DNA of 64,000 nucleotides from Symbiodinium natans (GCA_905221605.1 CAJNDS010000957.1:402501-466500), one strand, 5' to 3'; positions 20,100 through 30,990 are shown, counted from the stretch's first letter. Numbers and translations: made by a program. Notes: a model not told the origin generated them from the sequence alone.

Positions 20100-22337
20100 G
20101 GAGACACGGATGATCTGAAAAATGAGGCCTGGAGCGCCAATGATGCGCGGGTTGATGCGCCAGATATTACCTGGAGTGCGAAGGAAGCACGGGTTGAGGT
20201 GCATGTGGTGGTACGTTCCACGGGCGACTGCAACAATGGGGCGCAGGTCTCCGCAGCAGCTGATGATGGAGGTTCACAGGTGGACGCACTGGTGCAACCT
20301 GAAGTTAGCAGCGAGGAACGAAATGACAAGGGCTACACCGGAGCCAATGAGGCAGCTGTGGTCAATGATGGTGGAAATTCTCCTTTGGAGGCCATGGAAC
20401 CAAAGGAGCCTGCGGTGGAAGAAAGCGTGCCTGCCGTGGATGATCGACTCAATTGCCCTGCAGTGGAAGAAGATTTGCCTGCTGCAGAAGGTGAGACAAA
20501 GGACTCCAATGATGGGTCCACTCCCATGAAGGGAGAAGCGTTGCCGTCTGGAAGTTCACCGGAAGTCGACACCGAGCGAACTACAGCAGATGAGGCAAAG
20601 CCGTTGGCGGAGAAAAAGGGAGGTCCTGAAATCCAGGAGCACAAAAAAAAAGGGCTTGTGGGACTCGTGGAGCAGGACGAGCAGTGTGACCCAAAGGTGA
20701 AGACAAAGGATGCGCCAGGAGCCGATGATACAGAGATGGTTTCTGAAGAGCGTGTAAAGAAAGTGCCCCGCGCGGGAGCTTTGGAGTCACCTGGGCCACA
20801 TTGCTATCAAGAGGGAGATGAGATCATGGGTCTAGTGCGCTGCATCAATGGGTATGGAGCCTTTTTGGACCATGGGGATATGAATGTATTGATTCCTGCA
20901 GAAGGGAACAATGCATATCAGTTCAAGTTTGGTGATACTGTCAATGGAACAGTGAAACGAGTGGAAGATGATGGTACCATAATCTTGGACACCTTTCTGG
21001 TTTTGGAAGAGGACGTGGAGGACTCTTCTTCGACGCTGCGGAAGTGGAAACCCAGCGGCTGGAGTACGTGGTGGACGGATTCATGGTATGCTGGTCAATG
21101 GTACCAAGATTCCAACGGTCAATGGGACTGGAAACAGGAGGAAGAGCAATCCGATGAAGAGCTTGTGGTACAGGAGTTGTCTTCTGAAGAACGAGAAGAA
21201 AGGCAACTTTATGGAGAAAAGATCTACAAAGCTCTTCTGGAGAATGGAAATGAAGAGGAAGCCTATGTTGGCAAAATTACTGGGATGCTGTTAGGTCGGC
21301 CGATGGAAGATTTACAGGAGTGTGTTGCGGATCAGGCATTCCTCAATGCGGAAGCTCGGCGCGCGTATGGCATCTTGCAAAATGATGGTTGGAAGCCTGA
21401 TGGTACAGAAAGCACAGGCTTGGGGAAGTTAACCACTTTTTCCCGAAAACAGTACCACAACGCGCTTTTCGAACTGGCATGCAGAAAAAGGAGATTTTCT
21501 CGACCAGTTGTGGGTGAAGCGGTGGCAACGGTGCTGAATCAAGGGGAAGATGAGTTTTGGAACGCGCTTTGGTTGGACACCAAGCTATTTTTGCAGGAGC
21601 TTGATGGTGCAGTGCAATCCATGAGCAAAAGGGAGAACAAGCCAATGGAAGCCTACATGGATCCTGACCAGTACAAAAAGGCTTACATGACACCAAAGAC
21701 GGTGTTGTCACCTGGTTACAGCAAGCTGTGCAGGTTCTTCAATAAGGGAAGGTGTCGCAATGGCGATGGGTGTCCCTATGAGCATCGTCGGTACGGTGAA
21801 GGTTGGCCAGAAGGGGGGTCAACTGATCCAAAGAATAGCCAAGAAGCTGATGATGAGGACGGGAACATCGGTGACCCTCCCACAGAGGAAGGTACAGTGG
21901 ATGAGGCACAGCAGGAGCGGGAGGATTTAGCCTTCCGGGCCAAGTACAATTTTGGCAAAGGTGCATCAAAGGGTGAGCCTACGTCGGGTGAGCCAAAAGG
22001 TCGGCTGTGTCTGTATTACAATCAAGGTGGTTGTAAATATGGGACTGCATGCAGGTACCTTCACAACGATGATGTAGCATTGGAAGGGACTTGGGAGCCC
22101 GGCAAAGCTTGGGACAATGCTTCCAGGAAGTCACTAAGGGACGCAGGGTTCCACCATTGCTGTTTCGATTATTACCTCAGAGGACGTTGCCGGAAAGGGT
22201 TAAATTTCTGCAAGTACTCCCATGACGAGATGTCAGAGGAGCGGCTGTCGCTCCTGAAACACTTGGTACAGGTGGCCAATCAGGTCCGGTTTGAAAAAGA
22301 GAGAGGATGGGATCTTACGGATAGAAGCACTTTTTAG
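20100..22337 (+). CDS. gag-like ORF2 with S1-like domain and three CCCH zinc fingers
   Basis: The frame is open without a break from 20034, so the real start is by frameshift from ORF1 rather than a separate ATG. After an acidic repetitive segment, an S1/OB-like block covers about 20800-20990 (GDEIMGLVRCINGYGAFLD, then FGDTVNGTVKRVEDDGTI). A Trp-rich stretch follows at 21045-21135. CCCH fingers lie at about 21725-21787 (C-x7-C-x5-C-x3-H), 22005-22060 (C-x7-C-x5-C-x3-H) and 22155-22225. RNA binding is a reasonable inference for a nucleocapsid-like role. It ends at TAG 22335, after which the same frame stays open to 26414. Confidence 0.75.
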   Translation, partial: GDTDDLKNEAWSANDARVDAPDITWSAKEARVEVHVVVRSTGDCNNGAQVSAAADDGGSQVDALVQPEVSSEERNDKGYTGANEAAVVNDGGNSPLEAMEPKEPAVEESVPAVDDRLNCPAVEEDLPAAEGETKDSNDGSTPMKGEALPSGSSPEVDTERTTADEAKPLAEKKGGPEIQEHKKKGLVGLVEQDEQCDPKVKTKDAPGADDTEMVSEERVKKVPRAGALESPGPHCYQEGDEIMGLVRCINGYGAFLDHGDMNVLIPAEGNNAYQFKFGDTVNGTVKRVEDDGTIILDTFLVLEEDVEDSSSTLRKWKPSGWSTWWTDSWYAGQWYQDSNGQWDWKQEEEQSDEELVVQELSSEEREERQLYGEKIYKALLENGNEEEAYVGKITGMLLGRPMEDLQECVADQAFLNAEARRAYGILQNDGWKPDGTESTGLGKLTTFSRKQYHNALFELACRKRRFSRPVVGEAVATVLNQGEDEFWNALWLDTKLFLQELDGAVQSMSKRENKPMEAYMDPDQYKKAYMTPKTVLSPGYSKLCRFFNKGRCRNGDGCPYEHRRYGEGWPEGGSTDPKNSQEADDEDGNIGDPPTEEGTVDEAQQEREDLAFRAKYNFGKGASKGEPTSGEPKGRLCLYYNQGGCKYGTACRYLHNDDVALEGTWEPGKAWDNASRKSLRDAGFHHCCFDYYLRGRCRKGLNFCKYSHDEMSEERLSLLKHLVQVANQVRFEKERGWDLTDRSTF

Positions 22338-25300
22338 CCACCTGCGAGTGGGGGAGCTGAATCTTCCTCATCCTCAGCACCAAAAGCGCTGCAAATGACC
22401 AATGTGTCACAAAAAGATGGTGAAAAAGGTATTCTGGATGAAGTAGAAGCTGATGAGCAAAAGAATTCGGTGGCTGCATCCACTAGTACTCAGCTTCACA
22501 ATCCGGAGGAGCCGATTGAAAATTGGATGGCTCGCAACGCACACCTGTGGGTGTATACCCCTCATGTAAGTGAGGTGATGATTACGCTTGGTGTGACCAA
22601 TGTGTCGGACTTGCAAGAGTTCATCTTTGTGGAAGATTTGGTTGACAAAGGGATCAACAAAGTGACCGCATGCAAAATTCTGCAATTGGTGGGTGAGGTC
22701 CGATATCGACCGGGAGGACCGGAAAAGGCAGTTCCTTCTGATGCATCTGTACGGGTACAACAATCTTCTGGGAACAAAGGGACTGGAAGAGCGGCGGTGC
22801 GAACCCTCACTCAGGTGCGTGAAGCTGAAGACTCCGGTGCAAAAACTATGCCGAGAGGTTCCTATCGGGAGCTTTTTGATAAGGTCAGGTACCGTGATGG
22901 TTGGACGCTTGCGCAGAGGTCTCCGTTGTGCGTACAGAAGCTGCGGTTGGTGGGAGTTGGAATGCCGCCGGTGAATCCACCAACGAAAAAGTATCGGTCA
23001 AGATCAAACCCTGTAAGAAGGGGAAGGCCCTTGCTGGACAAAAAACAGGTGCGACAGGTGCCACGATCTCGGTCACAACGACGAGTGCAACTGGCGGAAG
23101 TGGTGGAAAAACCGAAGCCACTGGAGCCGGTGAAACCTCGTGGTGGTTTGTCGTATCCATTCAGCAGAGCGTGGGCAGATGTGGTGGATGATGATGACCA
23201 GGCGGAGGCTTTGGTCTCGTATGCCGCTTCCTCAAGCGATTCAAGCGAGGAGGAGACCAATGCGGTACAACGCCTGAAGGAACTCTTTTTGCAAGAAAGG
23301 GATTCGTGGAGAACTGCGAGTCGTGGCAATGTTCCACAAAGTGGTTCTTCAGGCTCCAATGATGGGCCGAAAAAATCGGTTCACCTTGGCGAAGGGCGCG
23401 ACAAAGCGTCGCGGGGGGAGACCCGCCAAGAAGTGACTTCACAAGTTTTTTCGCTACCACAACCTTCTCGTCGAGCTGAACGGTCTCAAAAAAGAACAAG
23501 GGATGGTTCAGTTATGGTTGGTTCGCTGGCGGTGGGCTCCACGGATGAGGTTTTACCTGGGCAAGGTGCTGCTGGACAGGTGAATGTCTCTGAAAGCGCT
23601 CAAGTTCTTCCTGGGCATGAAGTGGCTGGACAGGAGACGGCGCCGGAAGGAGCAGTACAGATTTCTGGCGAGGAGACCGACCAAAAAGAAGGAGAAGGCG
23701 GGAGCAATGATCTCCGTGGTAATGATGCGAAGATGTTGGATGGTGGTCCGGTGAGGAGTGACCTTCAGCAATTGCTGGTGAAAGGCCTTCTGACTCGAAT
23801 TTATTGGAAGGTTGCAGTTGGCAAGTTGCCAATGGGGCAAAGAGATTGCCAAAAAGGGTCCAATAAGATGGATCGAAATTTGGTTATTAGCATGTCATCC
23901 GAGGGTGCAAGCGAACAGGATGAGAACCTGGCACTGGAGGACGATGCTGATCAGTCAATGGGAGACGGTGCAATGGTTATGGTGTATGATCCAGGAACGC
24001 TGATCCAGTCGCCAACAACTGATTGGGTTATGCGTCGCGGTCTGACCGATCGTACCGTCTGGCCAGCAATGGCGCACCTGGCACAGAGGATATGTGCTGA
24101 AATGGTTCAAGTGGATGAAATGAATGCCCAGCTAGGGACTGGAACACTCCTTTTTCAAAGGAGAGATCAAGGATATTATACTGACCTGCATCATTCGTTC
24201 CATGACAACCCGTGCTTGCCGGCGGTGGGGAATTACCCTCTTTCGGTGATGGGTGCCTTGTTGTCTCCTGGTCTGGAAGGGGAATTCAAGAATACGGACA
24301 AGTTTGGTACTGCTATGGAGGCAATTGCCTATGATTGGAGCCGCAGTCCAGGCATGGAAGTTCATATTGAACTTATGGCGAGGGTAGCCAAAATGGTTCA
24401 CCCATTCCTGAATCTGGGAGCACAAGGGTCGGTGATGGTTTCAGAATTTCTCTGGCAGCGCGGGAGGGCTCGGTTGATGGAGTTTCTTCAAGCGGCGACT
24501 TGTGCGGACCAATTGGAGGCTCTCTGGAGAAGGATGGACGACGATGCGGATGAGGAGGTGGATCCTTCGACAGCGATGCTGGAAGTTCTTGGACTAGAGG
24601 ATGCGGTGCTTGATCAAGGGAACAATGAATCCCTTATTCCCATTGAAGATGCTGGAGGTGAGACAAGCGGTGACACTGGAGGGAAGGGCAAAGCGCCAGA
24701 AGTTTCTCCGGAAGAGGAGAAATCCAGTGGGTCATCCAGACTGGCGGACACAAGGATTTTCTTGTGGTCAGTGTACTCCCGCGTGGCTTCGAATTTCTCT
24801 ATGCAGGACCGCACTACTGGTAAGATCTTTGACAGCACCAAAGGATATCCTGGTGAAGGACCAAACAATGATGACAATCCTTCCTCTAAGGGGAACTTTC
24901 CCTGGATTTCAGAAGACTACCTCGACGAAGTGGTGTCAAAAAAGATGGAAAGGTCTTCAGAGATGGATGGGTTTGTTCCGGGAAGTGAGGGATCATTGGA
25001 AAAGGTAGAGGTGGAGAATGTCACTGCCTCTAAAATTCTTATGGCTCTTTGGAAGAAGGGACATAGAGTTGGGTTTAGAAGGTTGCGTCGTTTGAATGCA
25101 TCTGGATGCAAGGTTGGAGCAATGAAACGTCCAATCAAAAGGGTGCAGAAGATTGGCGCTAGGAAGGCCTTCATGAAGATGTTCAATGTTTTTGGATCGT
25201 CTCAGCATGGCTCAGGAGTTGGCGGAAAACCGATCATGAAGGTGGTAGGACCAAGGCCAGGTTTTCCAGCTGTACTCCAAGCACCAAATACTGATAGCAC

Positions 25301-26414
25301 GTCGGGTGAAGGGAGCAGTCCCCAGGTACATGGCAATGTTCATGTAGAGCACAATCGCCCTATGGACCGGTATGAGGCAGAGCGCTTGGAGAAGAGGAAG
25401 AAGGGTTTCTGCTATTGGTTTGGCAAAGGGAAAGATCGCTGCAAATTTGGTGACGACTGCAAATTCATCCATTCCGAAGATGATGTGGTGCTACATTCAT
25501 ATTGGTGCAAATACTATGTGGCAGGGAGAGAATGTTTCGCTGGAAAGGATTGTGGGTTCTCGCATGATGCAACTGGTGTGAGGTGCGTCCAGTTTGCTCG
25601 GTCTGGGAAGTGTCGATTTGGTGACAGGTGTGTCTTCGAGCATGGTGTTCCGTTGGAAAAACAGAGGCCAAGGTCTCCAAGGACGCCCCCAAGGGATGGT
25701 CCAAGGAGAAAGTCTGGTGCAAATGGTGGAGAAAAGGAGATCCCTCCTGAACAGTTCGATGATGATGAGGAGGATTTTATGGTTTATGACGAAGAGACCA
25801 AGATGACGGAACTGTTGATGGAGGCGATTTCATTTCTCTCCGGTGGCAAGCCAGATTTGGCTCGAGCAGAGGCGGACCCATTGTTCAAACTCCTGAAGTT
25901 CACTGGAGATGCTGACCAAATGGATCAAGTATGGGTTTCGTGGACCACTGAAATGTTGTCAGTGCTGGAACTTCTCGAAGTAGTGAAGTCGTACGATGTT
26001 TCGCTCGCGGAGGTGGAAGAATGGGTCAATGACCTGAGGATATGGTATGAGCGAGCCAATTTGGGAGAAGAAAAGGATCCCAAAAAAGGGAAAAAGAGGT
26101 CCCTAGAAGGGGAGTCCAGCAAAGATATTCCTGCCGAAAAAGAAGTGGTTGAGACTTCGGAGACGGAGGTTGCCGTTGAGGAGGAGAAGAAAAAGGTAAA
26201 AAAGAAGAGGAAAGCTGCAGCTATCGAAGATCCTTATACCCTCATGGTTCCAAAGCCGAAGAAGATGCCGCGATCATTGAGAAGGGTGGATCATCATCCA
26301 ATGTGGTGGTTTCTGCAGTGGAAAAAGCCTCAAAAGCGCGCACAAAGTCAAATGTCGGTGGAAAGACAAAGAAGAAGGAGAAAAGTCAGAGTCCCAAAAA
26401 AGAAGAGGTGGTAA
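22338..26414 (+). CDS. gag-like ORF3 with SAM-like domain and three CCCH zinc fingers
   Basis: In the same frame as ORF2 after a single TAG. The first ATG is at 22395. N-terminal residues (IENWMARNAHLWVYTP and EDLVDKGINKVTACKIL) resemble a SAM-type helical domain. A basic Arg/Ser-rich segment follows, then a long helical region (about 24000-24500) and three CCCH fingers at about 25408-25472, 25505-25565 and 25578-25640. The C-terminal part is Lys/Glu-rich. No DTG/DSG, DDE or YVDD motif is present anywhere. The frame closes at 26414, but the -1 frame gives a natural continuation to 26649. About 1340 residues is very long for a gag. Confidence 0.7.
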   Translation, partial: PPASGGAESSSSSAPKALQMTNVSQKDGEKGILDEVEADEQKNSVAASTSTQLHNPEEPIENWMARNAHLWVYTPHVSEVMITLGVTNVSDLQEFIFVEDLVDKGINKVTACKILQLVGEVRYRPGGPEKAVPSDASVRVQQSSGNKGTGRAAVRTLTQVREAEDSGAKTMPRGSYRELFDKVRYRDGWTLAQRSPLCVQKLRLVGVGMPPVNPPTKKYRSRSNPVRRGRPLLDKKQVRQVPRSRSQRRVQLAEVVEKPKPLEPVKPRGGLSYPFSRAWADVVDDDDQAEALVSYAASSSDSSEEETNAVQRLKELFLQERDSWRTASRGNVPQSGSSGSNDGPKKSVHLGEGRDKASRGETRQEVTSQVFSLPQPSRRAERSQKRTRDGSVMVGSLAVGSTDEVLPGQGAAGQVNVSESAQVLPGHEVAGQETAPEGAVQISGEETDQKEGEGGSNDLRGNDAKMLDGGPVRSDLQQLLVKGLLTRIYWKVAVGKLPMGQRDCQKGSNKMDRNLVISMSSEGASEQDENLALEDDADQSMGDGAMVMVYDPGTLIQSPTTDWVMRRGLTDRTVWPAMAHLAQRICAEMVQVDEMNAQLGTGTLLFQRRDQGYYTDLHHSFHDNPCLPAVGNYPLSVMGALLSPGLEGEFKNTDKFGTAMEAIAYDWSRSPGMEVHIELMARVAKMVHPFLNLGAQGSVMVSEFLWQRGRARLMEFLQAATCADQLEALWRRMDDDADEEVDPSTAMLEVLGLEDAVLDQGNNESLIPIEDAGGETSGDTGGKGKAPEVSPEEEKSSGSSRLADTRIFLWSVYSRVASNFSMQDRTTGKIFDSTKGYPGEGPNNDDNPSSKGNFPWISEDYLDEVVSKKMERSSEMDGFVPGSEGSLEKVEVENVTASKILMALWKKGHRVGFRRLRRLNASGCKVGAMKRPIKRVQKIGARKAFMKMFNVFGSSQHGSGVGGKPIMKVVGPRPGFPAVLQAPNTDSTSGEGSSPQVHGNVHVEHNRPMDRYEAERLEKRKKGFCYWFGKGKDRCKFGDDCKFIHSEDDVVLHSYWCKYYVAGRECFAGKDCGFSHDATGVRCVQFARSGKCRFGDRCVFEHGVPLEKQRPRSPRTPPRDGPRRKSGANGGEKEIPPEQFDDDEEDFMVYDEETKMTELLMEAISFLSGGKPDLARAEADPLFKLLKFTGDADQMDQVWVSWTTEMLSVLELLEVVKSYDVSLAEVEEWVNDLRIWYERANLGEEKDPKKGKKRSLEGESSKDIPAEKEVVETSETEVAVEEEKKKVKKKRKAAAIEDPYTLMVPKPKKMPRSLRRVDHHPMWWFLQWKKPQKRAQSQMSVERQRRRRKVRVPKKKRW

Positions 26415-26649
26415 TGGTGCAAGATCCTGAGGAAAAGGATCGTCCATCCGATGCGGAGGCACCAGGGTCTGCCAATGCGAATGAAGAGCTGGGTCAATCT
26501 TGCCAGGCGATTGAGGACGCAAAGAGAGAAGGATTGGTATCCTCAATTCAAAGGGGCATACAGGATCCTATTCTTACGATTTCGGACCTGGAGTATATTC
26601 TGCTGCAACTTCACCTCAAGATTGCCAACAATCGGAAAAAGAAGTGATT
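26303..26649 (+). CDS. C-terminal continuation of ORF3 in the -1 frame
   Basis: The frame at 26303-26649 continues the Lys/Glu/Ser-rich style (KAEEDAAIIEKGG just upstream, then SPKKEEVVMVQDPEEKD) and ends at TGA. The ORF3 frame turns into unlikely sequence at the same place. This looks like a one-base shift in the last 15% of the ORF. Confidence 0.5.
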
Positions 26650-27018
26650 GGATGGTATGGATGAAGGGATGGTTTTTCTCTTTCTGGAGACCGGTGCGCT
26701 GGAACAGCCAATGTGCTGACAATGTGGTGGTTACTATTAAGGGTATGGAAATCCCTGATAGTAGGAGTCAGTAGCTTTTCGCGTAGCGAAGACCACGGTT
26801 TGTGGTGAAGAAGGCCAAGGAGTCTTCAGTGAGGAGAGGATCAAGGTGAAAAAAAGATTCTCTATGGGTAGTAGGTTAGCCAATGTGCTATAATTCCGTC
26901 CTGGAAGACGTTAAACCACAATTTGCATTTCAAGCAGCTGGCTGCTGCCGTAATGGCAGTTTTTGGCCAAAAGATCTGCATCTCCAATGTGTCCTAGGAA
27001 ATCCTAGGACAGGGGGAG
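26650..27018 (+). other. 3' untranslated region and polypurine tract of the plus-strand element
   Basis: Non-coding leader to the 3' LTR. It ends with GACAGGGGGAG (27008-27018), identical to the purine tract of the minus-strand copia element. Confidence 0.65.
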
Positions 27019-27289
27019 TGCGGAGCTGCAATTGGTATTGTAGAAAGGAGTTAGTGTTGGAAGTTGGAAGGGTTAATGAACCCGGTAATCGTATTTGGCT
27101 CAAGATGGGCTTGAACAGAAAGCCACAAGTTCAAAAAGAAGTGCCTGGGTTCTTGGGGTTTGGTAAGGGTGTGGGTTCCTTCCCCCTTTCCTTCCCCCCT
27201 GGGTTGCTCTTATCCGTGTTCTTGGTTGTTTCTTGGTTCGATCAGGGCGATTAGGGGAGTTGATTTCCTTCCTTGGTTGTCCCCCCGTA
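27019..27289 (+). repeat. 3' LTR of the plus-strand element
   Basis: 271 bp, colinear with the 5' LTR except for two substitutions and the missing 16 bp. The spliced-leader-like segment is at 27081-27104. It is followed by TAGGG. Confidence 0.93.
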
Positions 27290-27900
27290 TAGGGTTTAGG
27301 GTTTGAGGTTTAGGGGGGTGTAGGGTTTAGGGTTTGGGGTTTGAGGTTTAGGGTTAAGGGTTTAAGGTTTAGGGTTTGGGGTTTGAGGTTCAGCATTTAG
27401 GGCCTAGGGTTCAGGGCTAGGGTTTAGGGTTTAGGGTTTCGGGTTTAGGCTTTAGGTTTAGGTTTAAGGTCCAGGGTTCATGGTTTGGGGCTTAGGGTTT
27501 AGGCCTCAGGGTTCCGGGTCAGGGTTCAGGGTTCAGGGTTTCGGGTTTAGGGTTTGAGGTTTAGGGTTCAGGGTTTACGGTTTGGGGTTTAAGGTCAAGG
27601 GTTTAGGGTTGAGGGTTTCGGGTTTGTAGTTTTTGGGTTTAGGGTTGAGGGTTGAGGGTTTCGGGCTTAGGGCTTGGGGTTTAGGTTTAGGGTTGCAGGG
27701 CTTTCGGCTCCGGGTCAGTGTTTAGGGTTCCTTGGTCGGGGGTTTGGTGTCTTGGCATTTGGGTTTGGATTCGGTTTCGGGGTGAAGGGGGCAAGGCTGA
27801 GGATTTAGGGTTGAGGCCCCAGGGTTTCAGGTCTCAGGGCTTAGGGTTTGGGGGCTGAGGGTTTCAGCGATTTGGCATTTACGCTTCAGGGTTTAGGGTT
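27290..27900. repeat. highly degenerate telomere-like repeats
   Basis: Continuation of the TTTAGGG-derived array after the 3' LTR, with many variant units. It decays into unique sequence beyond about 27720. Confidence 0.85.
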
Positions 27901-28825
27901 TGGGCTTGACTCGTGCCTACCAGCTCCTGCCTGGGACAAGATGGGTCTTTAAGGGACCAGAAGCGCGAATTCACCAACGGGCGAAGGGAGCTGCTCTGTC
28001 GGCATGGTCCTAAACCCTGCACCCTAAACCCTACACTCCCTAAACCCCCAAACGTGGCAAGTGGGTTGACACCCGGACCCCTGTAAAACCTGTTTTGCCT
28101 CGCGCAGGGCTCCACTCTGCCATCCAAAACGCGGGCGCTCAGCGCCAAAACCCTCGGATTTGAGGTGTAGGCCTTCGGGCCTTACGACGCACTTGCACCG
28201 TGAAGATGCACGGACTCCACTCCACACCTCTCAAGGGGACAGAATAATTGCTAGGCCAGGAAGTGAATTTAACGACCTCGGGCTAGAGGCCCTTAAAATT
28301 TGAACCCTGAACCCCAAATCCTGCAAGTTCTCAGCCGCTAAGCACAGCAAGTCAGCAGGAGGGGGGCCGCACTTCTTCCCCTGCTTCCTGGGCTGCAGAG
28401 GCTGGCTCGAGCTTTTTTCCAGCTTGGGGGGGTTTATTGATAGGGTTCGGTACAGGGTTTTTGACCTTCCGGTTTGGGCTTTAGGGTTCAGGGCTCAGGG
28501 GGTTTTATATGGGGATTATTCTAAATTGTGGGCCATTTGGGGACTGGGAATATCTGGGAAAAAAAGAGGACCATAAAGAGGGGTCGCAATTTAGAACAAC
28601 CCCCCCCAACAATCCTAAACCCTAAACCCTAAACCCTCCACCCGAGGATTCAGCTGTGTCAGGGCCTACAGGGTCAGCAGCAACCACTGCGACATTTGTC
28701 TGCGAATGGATAGATATCCATGCTCCAGCCTTGAAAGTCCTGCATCGCAAACCCAATGAGGCAATCCCTCCACCTTGGTAGTCCCAATGACGATGTAGGG
28801 TACCTTCCATATATATATATATATA

Positions 28826-28905
<80 letters not shown>

Positions 28906-30220
28906 TACCTAGAGGGAATTAAGGATGCCTATATATATATATATATGTGTGTATATATATATATATATGGGCTATATATGGGCATACATATATATATATA
29001 TATATATATATAATCTTTGAGGGATAAAGTGGTAGCCCCAGTAGCTGGAATTTGTCACGGGCACCCCTTGTTGGGGTTGGTCATGTTGTGAGGGAAGCAC
29101 TGGGCTGCCAAGCCCGTGAAAGCAGGCACTGCACTCCACGCCGGGCTTGAGCCACATGGCCGCAGCGCAGCTCTGCCGCCCGTGTTCGTGCGAACCCTCA
29201 ACCCTAAATCCTAGACACTGAACCCTAAACCCTCTACCCTAAACCTGCCAAGAATAGCACGTGAGCCATGGAGCCTTTGATGTGCACGTTGACTTTCCCT
29301 TTGTCTCTGCTGCTAGTCTCTTGCCAACGATGCACCGTCCCGCTCTGCAGGGTCATAGCAACATGTCGACTGTTTCAGGTCTGAAGAAAACCAGAACAAA
29401 ACCACGAAGAAAGTCATGTAGTGATGATGTGCCACCCCAGATCGTTTTTGCCCTCAGCCTTCCGAAAAGATGTCATGATAAAGGCGACTAAGAAATCCTG
29501 CGTCAAAGGTGCTCATGAAGTCAGACGCTCAGCCATGAGACACGAAAGGGCGGAGCGGAGGAGACTGATCTACTTGCCGGGTGCTCGGATGTCGGACAGT
29601 GACGGCTTGAGAACCCCCCCCCCTTCCCCCGCCCCTCCCCAATCTTTTTTATCGCTGTTAGGTTTTCTTTGTTTTTTTCGCCCTCCGATGAAATCTGCGT
29701 CCGGGCATACACCACACGGTGGGCCAAGTCCCTGTAACATGTTCACGGAGTGTGCCTCGTCGTCAACCGTTCCACCCCAACCCATTCTGGAAAGCGCCCA
29801 TGGGCACCAGGGACATCGGCCATGTGCCTAGCAACACATGAGAAAGTTCTCCAGATCGCCAAGCCCCTCTGCAGAAACCCTGAAAACACTACCCTAAACC
29901 CTATACCCTCACCCCTACCCTAAACCCAAAAAAAAACCCGCTATCTGCAGTCCCCCTTACAGTGCACCTGGTAATAGACTCTAGGATCTAGGGTTTGGGG
30001 GGGGGGGGGGGGGGGGATGTAGTGTGTAAGCCAGCCTTCCTAGGCCCAAGCGCAACCTATCGATAAAAACGAGGATGACGTTTCAGGGTTTAGGGTTTCG
30101 GGTCTAGGCCCAAGAGTGACCCAAGCATGAAAGAACCTGGGCCAGATCCAGGCGCTTGTCTTGGTCGCCGTGAGGTCGCGCGGACTACGTGCTCCGGTCT
30201 GCATGTACCTTAATTAAGCC
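27901..30220. other. unique sequence with scattered CCCTAAA/TTTAGGG scraps and microsatellites
   Basis: No supported gene. Short telomere-like pieces in the reverse orientation lie at about 28010-28045, 28612-28636, 29193-29250 and 29884-29930. A run of about 20 G lies at 29997-30016. Confidence 0.6.
28809..29012. repeat. compound (AT)n(CT)n(AT)n microsatellite
   Basis: AT runs flank a CT run of about 40 bp, then further AT/GT runs to 29012. Low-complexity Tyr/Ile or Ser/Leu frames here are not genes. Confidence 0.92.
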
Positions 30221-30386
30221 TCTTGTTCAGGGCTGATGGTTTTCGGACTCAGGGTCTGCGCCTCAGGACGCAGTGTTTGGGGCTCGCGGTTGCAGCGAAT
30301 TTTCTAGCAGGCGACAGACTCCGCCGTAAGGCGTTCTTGTCTGCACTGAGTCTAGACGACCTGAGCACATCTGTAACCGGGCAGCG

Positions 30387-30990
30387 TCAGTCGATGATGT
30401 TGCCGCGCACGCGCCTGCGTGCGCCGCAAAGAGCGGCCGACAGGGAGCTCTCCGCCGCTGCCACTTCCTCCCAGGTGTACATGGGCAAGCGATGAAACGG
30501 CGCTCCGAACATAGCGCGGGATAGGATCGCCGATGTTCTCGCCACCAAGGCGTCTGCTGCTTCCAGTGCCGGGCGCAAGGCATCGGCTTCCCACGGGTGC
30601 GCCGTTACGAACCCCTTCGCGCGGACGGACAGCGCTCGCAGTCTGGTAGCCACTTCCCGGCCCCGGCTCAGAACCTCTTCCACGGCCAGCTCGGTCTCGC
30701 TGGAGATAATAGACTCGGCGGACGCCGGGCTGCGGCAGCTCTGCTCCGGGCTTGGGACGGTGTCGGTGGGGAGAATGGACTCGGATGCTGGGCTCCGGCT
30801 GCGACGGGTATCGTCAGCGGCCTGGATGCACGATACCAGCCGTGCGTCCGACTTGCTGGACATGGCGCGGTCTCGGGATTTTTGGAGGAACCCCAAGAAG
30901 CCATCAGGCCTCCTACCGGAGTCTGCCATGAGGAGCTCCGCCTGCCGCTTGACTGCAAACCGTGGAAGCCTGCGGCACTCACGCTAGCAA
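30387..30990 (-). CDS. hypothetical protein or exon carried inside the 20.4-kb insertion
   Basis: An open frame of 180 codons from ATG 30929 to TGA 30387. The same frame is open upstream (KRQAELL before the Met) to a TTTGCAG acceptor-like site near 30956, so it may be a last exon. Composition is protein-like: a Ser-rich N-terminal part, then a helical Ala/Leu/Arg-rich part (TELAVEEVLSRGREVATRL) and a second helix (TWEEVAAAESSLSAAL). No family was recognised and it is not transposase-like. It is the only good non-retroelement coding candidate in the insertion. Confidence 0.42.

Larger units (their letters stand above)
18461..27289 (+). mobile_element. non-autonomous LTR retrotransposon with gag-like ORFs and no pol
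   Basis: 8829 bp. LTRs are 18461-18747 and 27019-27289, with two substitutions and one 16-bp indel between them, so the insertion is recent. The flanks share TAGGG (18456-18460 and 27290-27294). A primer-binding site follows the 5' LTR and a purine tract precedes the 3' LTR. Three long ORFs encode WW-like, S1-like, SAM-like and six CCCH zinc-finger segments. No protease, integrase, RT or RNase H motif is present. It shares LTR start, PBS/leader and PPT with the minus-strand copia element, which could supply enzymes in trans. Confidence 0.88.

Noticed and set aside
22395-26414. ORF3 as a pol gene
   Set aside because: No protease, integrase, RT or RNase H motif; it has CCCH fingers and charged regions instead.
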